DNA of 16,135 nt from a bacterium (GCA_019750655.1 JAIEOG010000053.1:1-16135), one strand, 5' to 3'. Positions 1 to 7,574 are shown, numbered from the stretch's first letter. Numbers and translations are program-made. Notes: generated by a model not told the origin, from the letters alone.

Positions 1-3000
1 TCGTACTCATCTCGCAGTGGCCCATAGGGCAGCTGCTTCGCATCCAACCCAAGGCCCATATCCGGCGTCTCAGTCTTGGGTAGTGGAAACGGCGCGAGCC
101 CCTCTGCCGATATGCGCCGGCGCAAACTCTGGATTTGCGAAAGCACCTGCGCAGGAGAGTGTGTCCCGGCCTCTCTAAGCAGCTCGGCATCTTCCGCATT
201 GTTTGGATTCCAAGGGAAAGACCACAGTAAATCGTTACCGGGTTTCCCAGAAGTTAAGCTCTGTCTCAGATAGGGAATCAGAGTGGGACGCCATTTGTCT
301 GGGTGATCTTCCATATCACGAATAATTTCCAGCTCGTGCTCACGTGAGAAAGGATGCCTTAGCCATGCGGGGTTTTGGCGAAGCTTCTCTAACTGCTCTT
401 CTTTAAGCGGAAAACCTTCGGCTAAACGTAATTGCCAGACTCTTTTTCTTTCTTGGTAGCCCGACAGGGAATTGAGCAGCCGCCGCTCTAAAGCCTGATT
501 AGTAAGAAGCGCGTGTTGGGAGCGGTAAGGTTCGTCCAGATACTTGGAAAGAATCGGCTCGTTTCCGAAGCGCCCGGGATTCTTACGCCGGATTTCTTGC
601 TCCAGTAAGGCGAGCCGCTCTGGCGCATCGTGAGGAACCGCCTTTTCACGCTCGCTCACTTGCCGGGCCAGCGATGCATCCCAAGCTTCTGCCGGGATCA
701 AGGGTTGTTGCCGCTCTAGTAAGTAGAGCCGCTCGGCCGGCGTCAGCGCACGGGAAGAAACGCGGTCGGGATCTTCTAAGGGCTTCCCACCCAGCATCGC
801 TGCCGCAACGGGATTCTCTGCATTATCCTTAGGGTGTTCCTTAAGCCACGCTTGGAAGAATGCCGGGGCACCTGGAGTGGCCAGCCGCTTAAACAAGCGC
901 GGCAACTCCAAAGTCAGTAGTTCATGGTTGTGGACCAAAGTCGTGAACCGCGCATGCGAGGGAGATCGCGTCGTATCGGCAAGTCTTGCGATAAAGGTGT
1001 CGCCGTTGTTCCCCCAGGGATAAGGCACTACTCCCTCAGCGGCCATCCGGCGCCGAAGTTCCTCGGCTTCGTCTTCGATTGCGCGCGCACTCAGACCTCC
1101 GGCTTTTTGCAGAAGAAGGAGATCTTGAGGATCCGACACATCCCATGGGAATTCGCGCCAGGCAGAGACGCCTCCACCTTTTTGCAAGGACTCCTCCAAA
1201 TGCTGGCGCACCTGGCGTTTCCACTCTCGATCGGCTTGGAAGGCTTCTCGGAGCACCTGGGTGGCTGGCTCCCAATCGCTACCACTGCCCTCGAGATACC
1301 GGTAAATCGTTCCATCGTTAGCCTTCAAGCGATCGAGCGCTTCCTTGCGAGTCTCGGCGTTTATTACAAGCATCGCTTTTAAGAAAGCGGGCTCCCCCCG
1401 TTTGAGGAAAAACCCTTTCGTCGTCTGCTCAGAGGCCGAAAGCGGCTCACCCTTTTGCAGTCTTTCCAGTACGCGTTGGATCTCGGGCACAGTGGAAAGC
1501 GTCAGGTTGCCGGAGAAGTCACTTAAGTAGATCCGCAGCTCAGAAGCCTTATGATCCGGAAAGCTTCGAGCGAAGCCAAATGGGCTGCTTTTAAAAATGC
1601 CCTCCATCAACCTATCAATATCGTCACGCTGGTAACTAGCCCTCGACGCTTCGGAATAGCGCTTATCCAGATCGGCATCCGGAATATGTGTGTTCAACCG
1701 GCCGATGCCATTTGGGTAGCGGCCCGGGTAGCGGTTCAGAATCTCGATTCGGAGAGATTCCTTAAGAGTGTCTGCATTCCGTGGAACACTCGCATCCATC
1801 CGACGCAGAAACGCAACATCTTGCGCGTCGTCCAAATTCCACTCGTAGGCTGCGCCCTGTCTCGCCACCACGCCCGCGCGCAACGTACGCTCCCAAACAT
1901 CCGGGAATCTGGCCCTCAAAAAATCCATCGTTTGGCGATTGGACAATAGGTTACCCAACTGCCAGCCCGAGGTGGGAAGAGATTTTACGAGTTCGGTGAG
2001 GTGCTCTTTGAGAAAAGGCTTTCTCTCCAGCTGGCGGGGAGAATGCGCGATGCCGTGGAGCAGATCCAACCCGGTATTTAAATCCGGGTGCGTCCGCAGC
2101 TCTAATGCAGCGTCGAGTAAGTTCTTTGCAAAGGGAAGATTCGAATCAAGTACTGCTGCCATTACACCGGTTCGAGAAAAATAGACTTTGAGAAAGTCAG
2201 TGCGCGATCTGCCGTGGAGGTGTTTCAACGTATCTTGAAAGAGCGGCACATCTTCGGGATGCTGTTCGGGAGACAGAAGCATCCCCAAGCTTCGAATCGT
2301 AGAAGCTTCTTCTCCTGGATCCAGGTGGAGCGTGCGGAGCTTGTAGATCTGATCCTTGAGCAACGATTCCCGGCCGATTTTCTGAATCTTCAAACTTCCA
2401 TCGATGTTTTTCGCGATAGCATCGAGGTGGTGGATAACGTAAATGCCATTTTCTGTTTCGTCGTAGTCGACGCCTTTCACAGCGTTCGCACTCAAGGTGA
2501 TGCCGACGTACATATCGCCGTAGCTGAGTTGATCAGCTCCTTTAGCGGCGTATAGCCCATCCCCAAACAAGGCGGAAGTCGTCGATCCTCGGATAATCGA
2601 CTGGTTGTTGGACTTCCAAACTGCGCCTGCACCCACGTTTTGCACTGCGGATAGATCGGTGCGGTGATTGACAACGATTTCACGTCCGAGAGTCGGTTTA
2701 CCGGCAACCGCTGCCGCACGAGCCGTGGGATCCTGCGCGGTGAGCGGCTCTAAAATACGTCGGCCTGCGATTCCCGCCTCTTTTGCTAAGGAGGTGATTC
2801 CGAAATCATCGAGGAGCTTGCGCGTTTTCACGGACCCATGGGAATAGATCTGCAGTTTTTCTAAAGCGAGTCCTATCCGCATGGCGGGGGTGTCGCGCTT
2901 TGCAAGCTGATCGGCATCGCTTTGTCGGAGTAATTCGATGACGCCTGCTCTGTCCCGAGTGACCGCTCGATCCAAAAGCCCTCGGATGGCAGCGAGAGTT

Positions 3001-3758
3001 TTTGGCGTGGGCTTCATGTGCGGGTTTTCCGAGAGGTAGCGCACCCAACGCAGCACTTGTTTCAGATCGTTGAAGGCTTCGCTGTGGAAGCCCTGCTTTT
3101 TGTAGTCCGCGTTTAGATCGAAATCCAAAGTTTGATCGACGTATTGCTCGAGCCCCCACCGGGCCAGATTCCTGGCATGGGGCCCCGTACCGATCCCCAG
3201 CTGCGGGAGTTCCAGAACCCCTTCTGCGCCGATGGGAATATTGGAGATGGCTTCAAAGTGCTCTTGCTGAGGGTTGAAGTCGCTAAAAGCGCGGCCCGAA
3301 GTTTTGATGTCAAAGCCGGAGTGAAAAACGTCGCGGGGAAATTCCGCTTCGATGCTCTTTTTGAGTTCCGTTACGTCTTTGGAACTTTGCTCATCGTTAC
3401 CCTCCAACAGAATGAGGAAATCCAAATCGCTGGCGATGCGGTGCCAGTCGAGAAGGTGCACAGCGGGGCGCGCGGCAAGCCAAGTACGGTAGGCGTCCAC
3501 GCTGCCCAGCTCTTGGACCTTGTTGTAAGTGAAATCCAGGATTTCCCGAGAGGTACCGCCGTAGGTCACAAGCTGCGCCCCTTGCGCTCGAGCAATCGCA
3601 CGCGCGCGCGCGATTTCAGGGACTTTGTCGGAGGTGAGCCCTGCCAATTCAGAGAGCTCGGTCGTACTAAGTTTTACGGGGACAAATGCCAGGCATGGCA
3701 CGGCGCAGAAGAGCAGTGAAATCGCTGCGAAAAATCGAATGAAGAAGAAGTGCCGCAC
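1..3758 (-). CDS. Giant secreted protein with nucleotidyltransferase-like and ADP-ribosyltransferase-like motifs (3' end beyond window)
   Basis: One uninterrupted minus-strand frame of at least 1,252 codons runs from a GTG at 3758 off the left edge, so the C-terminus is missing. I chose GTG because it gives a signal peptide (RHFFFIRFFAAISLLFCAVP, cleavage near CLA-F25); no ATG fits and the ribosome site is poor. Residues 66-74 (YGGTSREIL) and 110-116 (SDLDFLI) resemble the GG...R and D-x-D motifs of the nucleotidyltransferase fold. Residues 360-447 resemble an H-Y-E type ADP-ribosyltransferase: H365-R-T, then GDGLYA at 399-404 and Y413-G-D. From about residue 480 the protein is mostly helical and carries three divergent copies of a W...(F/Y)xW...LRRR repeat. 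The export signal and open frame are seen directly; the enzyme assignments are motif-level inferences. It could be an exported effector or toxin, but no substrate can be named. Confidence 0.85.
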   Translation of the reverse strand, partial: MRHFFFIRFFAAISLLFCAVPCLAFVPVKLSTTELSELAGLTSDKVPEIARARAIARAQGAQLVTYGGTSREILDFTYNKVQELGSVDAYRTWLAARPAVHLLDWHRIASDLDFLILLEGNDEQSSKDVTELKKSIEAEFPRDVFHSGFDIKTSGRAFSDFNPQQEHFEAISNIPIGAEGVLELPQLGIGTGPHARNLARWGLEQYVDQTLDFDLNADYKKQGFHSEAFNDLKQVLRWVRYLSENPHMKPTPKTLAAIRGLLDRAVTRDRAGVIELLRQSDADQLAKRDTPAMRIGLALEKLQIYSHGSVKTRKLLDDFGITSLAKEAGIAGRRILEPLTAQDPTARAAAVAGKPTLGREIVVNHRTDLSAVQNVGAGAVWKSNNQSIIRGSTTSALFGDGLYAAKGADQLSYGDMYVGITLSANAVKGVDYDETENGIYVIHHLDAIAKNIDGSLKIQKIGRESLLKDQIYKLRTLHLDPGEEASTIRSLGMLLSPEQHPEDVPLFQDTLKHLHGRSRTDFLKVYFSRTGVMAAVLDSNLPFAKNLLDAALELRTHPDLNTGLDLLHGIAHSPRQLERKPFLKEHLTELVKSLPTSGWQLGNLLSNRQTMDFLRARFPDVWERTLRAGVVARQGAAYEWNLDDAQDVAFLRRMDASVPRNADTLKESLRIEILNRYPGRYPNGIGRLNTHIPDADLDKRYSEASRASYQRDDIDRLMEGIFKSSPFGFARSFPDHKASELRIYLSDFSGNLTLSTVPEIQRVLERLQKGEPLSASEQTTKGFFLKRGEPAFLKAMLVINAETRKEALDRLKANDGTIYRYLEGSGSDWEPATQVLREAFQADREWKRQVRQHLEESLQKGGGVSAWREFPWDVSDPQDLLLLQKAGGLSARAIEDEAEELRRRMAAEGVVPYPWGNNGDTFIARLADTTRSPSHARFTTLVHNHELLTLELPRLFKRLATPGAPAFFQAWLKEHPKDNAENPVAAAMLGGKPLEDPDRVSSRALTPAERLYLLERQQPLIPAEAWDASLARQVSEREKAVPHDAPERLALLEQEIRRKNPGRFGNEPILSKYLDEPYRSQHALLTNQALERRLLNSLSGYQERKRVWQLRLAEGFPLKEEQLEKLRQNPAWLRHPFSREHELEIIRDMEDHPDKWRPTLIPYLRQSLTSGKPGNDLLWSFPWNPNNAEDAELLREAGTHSPAQVLSQIQSLRRRISAEGLAPFPLPKTETPDMGLGLDAKQLPYGPLRDEY
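78..293 (-). repeat. Protein-level internal repeat, copy 3
   Basis: This encodes roughly residues 1156-1227 of the giant secreted protein. It reads WRPTLIPYLRQSL, a short linker, FPWNPNNAEDAELLREAG and LRRRISAEGLAPFP. The same order of W, FPW, (D/E)D, LL..AG and LRRR..AEG..P is seen in copy 2 at 1014-1223. The repeat is recognised at protein level only. Confidence 0.65.
1014..1223 (-). repeat. Protein-level internal repeat, copy 2
   Basis: This encodes roughly residues 846-915 of the giant secreted protein: WKRQVRQHLEESL, then FPWDVSDPQDLLLLQKAG and LRRRMAAEGVVPYPW. It is the copy most similar to copy 3, with FPW, D/E-D, AG and LRRRxxAEG all in register. Confidence 0.65.
1707..1895 (-). repeat. 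Protein-level internal repeat, copy 1 (most divergent)
   Basis: This encodes roughly residues 622-684 of the giant secreted protein: WERTLRAGVVARQ, then YEWNLDDAQDVAFLRRM and SLRIEILNRYPGRYPNG. It keeps the W, (F/Y)xW and DxQD positions and the distal R-rich segment ending in a YP, but has lost the AG and AEG positions. Copies 1 to 2 are about 230 residues apart and copies 2 to 3 about 310. Confidence 0.45.
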
Positions 3759-3759
3759 C

Positions 3760-3796
3760 CTAATGAAATATCGGCATAAACTGCTATTTTCATTAG
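3760..3796. promoter_or_regulatory. Near-perfect inverted repeat in the divergent gap (candidate operator)
   Basis: CTAATGAAATA at 3760-3770 and TATTTTCATTAG at 3785-3796 are reverse complements apart from one extra A/T, with 14 nt between them. The site lies between the divergent starts of the giant secreted protein (3758) and the GH5 gene (3845). It directly abuts the GTG of the former. The position suggests an operator acting on both genes, or a leader hairpin; which regulator binds cannot be told. Confidence 0.5.
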
Positions 3797-3844
3797 GTTT
3801 TTGGTTGCCATACGGCTTGCTTTCAACCACGCTTCTACGCAACT

Positions 3845-5083
3845 ATGGCATCGAAGAAGCGGGTCCCCTCGGCAACCGGAAAACTCTTGGCGCTTTTCGC
3901 ACTGGCTTGGGTCGGACTAGCTCACGCCGGTGCGCCTTTAAGTCCTTACCCTCTCAGCACGGCCGGACGCCACATTGTGGATTCGCAGGGTAACAAGATC
4001 ATACTGAAAGCGGTGAACTGGTATGGGCCCCACCTCGAAGGCCAGGTAGTTCAGGGACTCGATCAGCAGCCCATTGAAAACATCGTCGATCGGATCAAGG
4101 AGTGGGGGTTCAATGCGGTCCGCCTACCCTTTTCCAATGCGATGTTGCACGACAAGCATCCCGTCGATCCTAATCTAGTAAAAGCGAACCCTCAGTTTCG
4201 AGGGCTCACTCCCCTGCAGGTATTTGACCGAACGGTGGAAGCCCTCGCCAAGGGTGGTGTGGCTATTATTCTTAACAACCATACCAGCTCCTCTCAGTGG
4301 TGCTGCGGCTACGACGCCAATGGGCTTTGGTTTTTTCAAGGGACTGGCGGCTATGAGCAAACCTTTAACCAGTTTGTCGACGATTGGAAGATGCTAGCAG
4401 CTCGTTACCGCTCCATTCCCGAGGTGGTTGCTGCAGACTTGCGTAACGAAGTGCGTACGGCCATGTGGGGAGGCTTTCTCTCCGCCGCAAGCCCGAATTG
4501 GGGCGCGGGTGGCAACAAAGACTGGCACCAGGCCGCTCAGTTCACGGGAAACCAGATCTTAAAAACGCATAAAGACTTTTTGATCATCGTCGAAGGCATC
4601 AACTGGCAAGGCGCTTTGCCTTTCATGGGAGGCAAGCGGCCCCATTTGCGCCCTGTCCGTAACCGCCCGATCCAGCTCGATGTACCGGGCAAGCTCGTTT
4701 ACGCCGCCCACAACTACAGCCACATCGGACCTAAACACAATGGGGACAAGAGTACGTCGAAGGGGCAGATCACTTACGGCGATATGACCGAATCCGTTTT
4801 TCTTCAAACGCTCGACGAGGAATGGGGCTATGTTTTACAGGATGGCACGAGCTACCAAGCGCCCGTGATTCTCAGTGAGTTCGGGGCATCTTCTGACAAT
4901 GCGACGCCGTCGGATCGTGCGTGGTTCGAGCGTTTAACACGCTACCTATATGACCGTGAAGTTTCGTATGCCTATTGGCCGCTCAACCATGAAAATTACG
5001 GCTTGGTGAATAGCGACTACTCCGCCATTCTGGATGGAGATTGGCGCAGGACTTCCCTGGATAGGATTTTGAGACGGCCTTAG
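3845..5083 (+). CDS. Secreted GH5-family glycoside hydrolase (cellulase-like)
   Basis: A 412-residue protein with a signal peptide ending near LAHA-G29 that should act in the periplasm or outside the cell. The GH5 (TIM barrel) landmarks are present in order: VRLPF with R93, NNH (144-146), LRNE with the acid/base E202, H289 in AAHNY, and the nucleophile E345 in ILSEFG. The family hydrolyses beta-1,4-glucans, mannans or related beta-glycosides by a retaining mechanism; the exact substrate cannot be told. CC at 153-154 may be structural. I used the ATG at 3845 although no Shine-Dalgarno is visible, because no upstream in-frame start exists and the signal peptide fits. Its TAG (5081-5083) overlaps the TAA of the convergent secretin gene, with no room for a separate terminator. 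Confidence 0.88.
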   Translation: MASKKRVPSATGKLLALFALAWVGLAHAGAPLSPYPLSTAGRHIVDSQGNKIILKAVNWYGPHLEGQVVQGLDQQPIENIVDRIKEWGFNAVRLPFSNAMLHDKHPVDPNLVKANPQFRGLTPLQVFDRTVEALAKGGVAIILNNHTSSSQWCCGYDANGLWFFQGTGGYEQTFNQFVDDWKMLAARYRSIPEVVAADLRNEVRTAMWGGFLSAASPNWGAGGNKDWHQAAQFTGNQILKTHKDFLIIVEGINWQGALPFMGGKRPHLRPVRNRPIQLDVPGKLVYAAHNYSHIGPKHNGDKSTSKGQITYGDMTESVFLQTLDEEWGYVLQDGTSYQAPVILSEFGASSDNATPSDRAWFERLTRYLYDREVSYAYWPLNHENYGLVNSDYSAILDGDWRRTSLDRILRRP

Positions 5084-6756
5084 TAGTAGAGGAAATCCAA
5101 CGTCTGTCTGAGGCGGCGGCCGATCGTATCGGCCGTCGACCAGTGTTCCACGACCACATCGCCCTTTCGGAATTCGGTGAAGTAATCCGAAGAATCCAGC
5201 ACCCGCATAACGCTCGCCAGATTTGGCTCGGGGTTTAACCAGTCATGCCTCTTTTTAAGACGGCTTAGGTTCGGACCTGCTGTCTCTTCCGCGGGTTTAC
5301 TAGTGAGCTGCTCTCGGCGCGGCGTCAGCAGGATCATGACCGATTTTGTGGCTTCCACCTTCTTCTCGCTCGAGAAGAAGTATTGGAGCACAGGAATATC
5401 TTTGAGCAAAGGGACGCCATCGCGCACACTCGACACTTGCTTGTCGGATAATCCACTGAGGATGAGCGTGTCGGTGAAGTCCATCACGACATTCGTTTGA
5501 ACATTCGTCTTGGCGGTTTGAAGCGCTTGCGAGAAGGAACTCGTGGCAATAGAAAGCTCGGGCGATTCACGAGAGGTTTCCACGGCGAGTTTTATCCGGC
5601 CATCGGGAAGAAACGTCGGCGTTACCTTCAAGCGAACACCGATGGCTAGGTCGGTGACCGTCCCCTGTGAGCCTGCCACGCCCTGAAGACCGACTTTCAA
5701 AGTGCCGCCGGAGAAAAACTCCGACGACTCACCATTGAGCGCGATAAGAGTAGGACGGGCCAAGATCTCCGATCGGTTTGATCCGTCGTTAAAAATATTC
5801 AGGTTGTACGTCACCGCTGGAACGCTAATCGTGTTGGTTATGGCTTTGGTAAGCTCACTGGTACCCGCGTCAGACCAATTCGACTGCAAATTGCTACTGT
5901 GAGTGAACTGCGCTTGGAGTCCATTTAAAAGATTCACGCCCTTGTTAGTGGTGCGGCTTTCCGTCGATTGGATGAGCACCACATCGATGGAACACATTTC
6001 TTTAGAGCTGGCCGGCACTTCGCTCGGCACCGGAGCGGCGGGGGTGCCATCCGTTACGGAAAGTGTCTGCGCTTTGGCCAATCTACGGTGAACAAGCTCC
6101 CAATCCCGAACGCGTTTTTCCACCTGGGGCAAATCAGAACCAACGCCCTCAAACCCACCGTCGCTGGGCTTTCCACCCGTGGCGGCTTTGATTACCGTGG
6201 CCGATCGCCGAATATTCGAGCTGGTCGGAGAGAGCGTTTCCGCGCGAGAAATGGCCATGTTGGCCGTCGGTAAATCCTGGGAATAGTAAGCTGCAGCGGA
6301 AAGCGCATGCCACAAACTCGGATCCTCTGCCTCAAACAGGAGTGCGTGCGAGAAGTGTTCCATCGCCTCGCGGTATTTCTTTTGTTCCAAGCGCATGTGG
6401 CCCAATTGTGTCGCGGACCAATAGACACGGGGATCCAGTTTCAAGGAAACCTGGTAGCCCGTCTCGGCGGATTCCAAAAGAGAGGTCTCGCCCTGTTCGG
6501 AGCGGAGCTGGTAAGTCAAAGCGTTCAGGTAGTGATAGGCCGCGTTGCTCGGTTCCAGGCGAAGGGCCTCATTAAATGCAGCATTCGCTTGCTCATACTT
6601 TTTGTCGAGAAGTGCCGAAACACCCGCGCGTACTTTCTCATTTTGTACGCGTGCTTCTTGCGGGATGCCGGTAAGCAGAGGGCCCGTTTTAGAGGGAACA
6701 GAGCCGCATCCGTTGAACAACAGGGCGGCTAGAAAAAGAACGTCGCTTTTACGCAT
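5080..6756 (-). CDS. TPR-containing secretin lipoprotein (outer-membrane channel subunit)
   Basis: A 558-residue protein starting at the ATG at 6756, preceded by AGGAGAT at good spacing. A start 13 codons earlier is open but would bury the lipobox. The N-terminus is a lipoprotein signal with the lipidated cysteine at C17 (LLFNGC-G). Residues 38-185 form about three to four TPR repeats, with LEP/LDP turns at 67-69 and 107-109. Residues 255-480 match the secretin domain of type II/III secretion and type IV pilus systems: ILARPTLIALNGE (331-343), GVRLKVTPTFLPDG (373-386) and GVPLLKDIPVLQYFF (447-461). A C-terminal extension ends in LYY. Secretins form ring channels in the outer membrane; the TPR part may dock substrate or a pilotin. 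No other secretion or pilus gene is nearby, so the partner machinery is unknown. Confidence 0.88.
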   Translation of the reverse strand: MRKSDVLFLAALLFNGCGSVPSKTGPLLTGIPQEARVQNEKVRAGVSALLDKKYEQANAAFNEALRLEPSNAAYHYLNALTYQLRSEQGETSLLESAETGYQVSLKLDPRVYWSATQLGHMRLEQKKYREAMEHFSHALLFEAEDPSLWHALSAAAYYSQDLPTANMAISRAETLSPTSSNIRRSATVIKAATGGKPSDGGFEGVGSDLPQVEKRVRDWELVHRRLAKAQTLSVTDGTPAAPVPSEVPASSKEMCSIDVVLIQSTESRTTNKGVNLLNGLQAQFTHSSNLQSNWSDAGTSELTKAITNTISVPAVTYNLNIFNDGSNRSEILARPTLIALNGESSEFFSGGTLKVGLQGVAGSQGTVTDLAIGVRLKVTPTFLPDGRIKLAVETSRESPELSIATSSFSQALQTAKTNVQTNVVMDFTDTLILSGLSDKQVSSVRDGVPLLKDIPVLQYFFSSEKKVEATKSVMILLTPRREQLTSKPAEETAGPNLSRLKKRHDWLNPEPNLASVMRVLDSSDYFTEFRKGDVVVEHWSTADTIGRRLRQTLDFLYY

Positions 6757-6777
6757 GCCGGGGATCTCCTTATCCCG

Positions 6778-6795
6778 GTGGGAACACACTCCCAC
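6778..6795 (-). promoter_or_regulatory. Hairpin in the secretin leader
   Basis: GTGGGA (6778-6783) and TCCCAC (6790-6795) are perfect complements around a 6-nt loop. They lie 21 bp upstream of the secretin ATG and just upstream of its AGGAGAT. The hairpin may stabilise the leader or bind a regulator; no function is shown. Confidence 0.3.
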
Positions 6796-6893
6796 GTCCC
6801 TTTCTTATCGGCATGAGCAGGGGAAAAATCGCGACGCAAAGCGCCAGAGGGGTTTTAGTCAATTTTGGCGCTAGCGCTACGCGTTTAACTCTC

Positions 6894-6902
6894 TGGTACA
6901 AT
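6894..6902 (+). promoter_or_regulatory. Extended -10 promoter of the first cysteine-rich peptide gene
   Basis: TGGTACAAT is an extended -10 element (TG-N-TACAAT) lying 26 bp before the ATG at 6929. No good -35 is visible. A near-identical element with a similar downstream leader precedes the paralogous gene at 7544. Confidence 0.5.
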
Positions 6903-6928
6903 TACTTTCACCCAAAAAAAGGAGATTC

Positions 6929-7189
6929 ATGAGAACACTGGCTATGTTGTCCTTCGTTGCTTTGACTTTCGCTAACGTCTCTTTCGCCACATGTTCTGCG
7001 GCTGGTAAAAGCTGCTACGGCGGGACTCCCTGCTGCCCGGGCACGCAGTGCCAGCGAAACCAAGTCTATAAGAGTGATGTCTGCAGATTTCCGAATAACA
7101 GCGTCGATGATAACGGCTTCTGCACCCAGAGTCCGGAGTGCAAGAGTGGCAGCTGCCGAAACGCTAAATGCTTCCCTAAGCAGGGCTAA
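6929..7189 (+). CDS. Small secreted 10-cysteine knottin-like peptide
   Basis: An 86-residue precursor. Residues 1-20 are a clear signal peptide (MRTLAMLSFVALTFANVSFA), leaving about 66 mature residues with ten cysteines: C22, C29, C35, C36, C41, C52, C65, C71, C76 and C81. The first six give C-x6-C-x5-CC-x4-C-x10-C, the arrangement of inhibitor cystine-knot (knottin) peptides. The last four give C-x5-C-x4-C-x4-C, reminiscent of Dickkopf-type cysteine-rich segments. AAGGAG is well placed before the ATG. It is a convergent paralogue of the gene at 7251-7544, with identical cysteine spacing except in the loops. The number of cysteines and the export signal imply a disulfide-bonded extracytoplasmic peptide. 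Toxin, inhibitor and adhesin are all possible, and none is shown. Confidence 0.85.
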   Translation: MRTLAMLSFVALTFANVSFATCSAAGKSCYGGTPCCPGTQCQRNQVYKSDVCRFPNNSVDDNGFCTQSPECKSGSCRNAKCFPKQG

Positions 7190-7223
7190 AAAAACGGGGG
7201 CCATCCTACTCGGATGGCCCCCC
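7190..7223 (-). terminator. Intrinsic terminator between the two convergent peptide genes
   Basis: GGGGGCCATCC (7196-7206) and GGATGGCCCCC (7212-7222) form an 11-bp perfect stem with a 5-nt loop. Read on the minus strand the stem is followed by a run of Ts (7187-7194 region), so it should end transcription of the 7251-7544 gene. On the plus strand the trailing sequence is not T-rich, so it may serve the 6929 gene less well. Confidence 0.85.
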
Positions 7224-7250
7224 TATTACACATCTCACTGCAAATTCTGA

Positions 7251-7544
7251 CTACTTAGCTCCGCAATGTCCCGCGTTGCAATGACCGGAAGCGCACTCGG
7301 TCGGAGCCGCGCACTCTGCGCCATCTGCCTTCGGTGCCGCCACATTCGCTGCCGGAGCACTGACGGCCTTGGATCCGCCGTAGCATTTCTTTTGAGAGAA
7401 CATCTGGCCATTACCCGTGCACATCATGCCGCTGCAGCAATCGGAGTTCGAAGTACAAGCAGCATTCGCGCCCTTACAGGCGAATGAAGGCGTGCTTAAA
7501 CCGACAAAAGCGAACAGAGACAATACTAAAGCTAGCGATTTCAT
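7251..7544 (-). CDS. Small secreted 10-cysteine knottin-like peptide (paralogue)
   Basis: A 97-residue precursor with a signal peptide ending near TPSFA (residue 22). Ten cysteines follow: C23, C30, C36, C37, C42, C54, C78, C84, C89 and C94. The spacing is C-x6-C-x5-CC-x4-C-x11-C, a 23-residue Ala/Pro-rich linker, then C-x5-C-x4-C-x4-C. Apart from one residue in the fifth loop and the longer linker this equals the 6929-7189 peptide. GGAG precedes the ATG. It starts 43 bp downstream of the caspase-like gene on the same strand, so it could be cotranscribed with it, but it also has its own extended -10 element. Exported and disulfide-rich by inference; target unknown. Confidence 0.85.
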   Translation of the reverse strand: MKSLALVLSLFAFVGLSTPSFACKGANAACTSNSDCCSGMMCTGNGQMFSQKKCYGGSKAVSAPAANVAAPKADGAECAAPTECASGHCNAGHCGAK

Positions 7545-7574
7545 AAGATCTCCAGAGTTTGAGTGTAATAGTAA

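Noticed and set aside
924..1382. Plus-strand open frame of 152 codons
   Set aside because: It lies entirely within the giant minus-strand gene, has no recognisable domain or ribosome site, and its protein is low in coherent motifs; a shadow.
3132..3719. Plus-strand open frame of 195 codons
   Set aside because: Antisense to the N-terminal part of the giant secreted protein, whose signal peptide and motifs are clear; a shadow despite its length.
6908..7204. Minus-strand 98-codon frame over the first peptide gene
   Set aside because: Overlaps the plus-strand 10-cysteine gene, which has a signal peptide, ribosome site, promoter and paralogue; the antisense frame has none.
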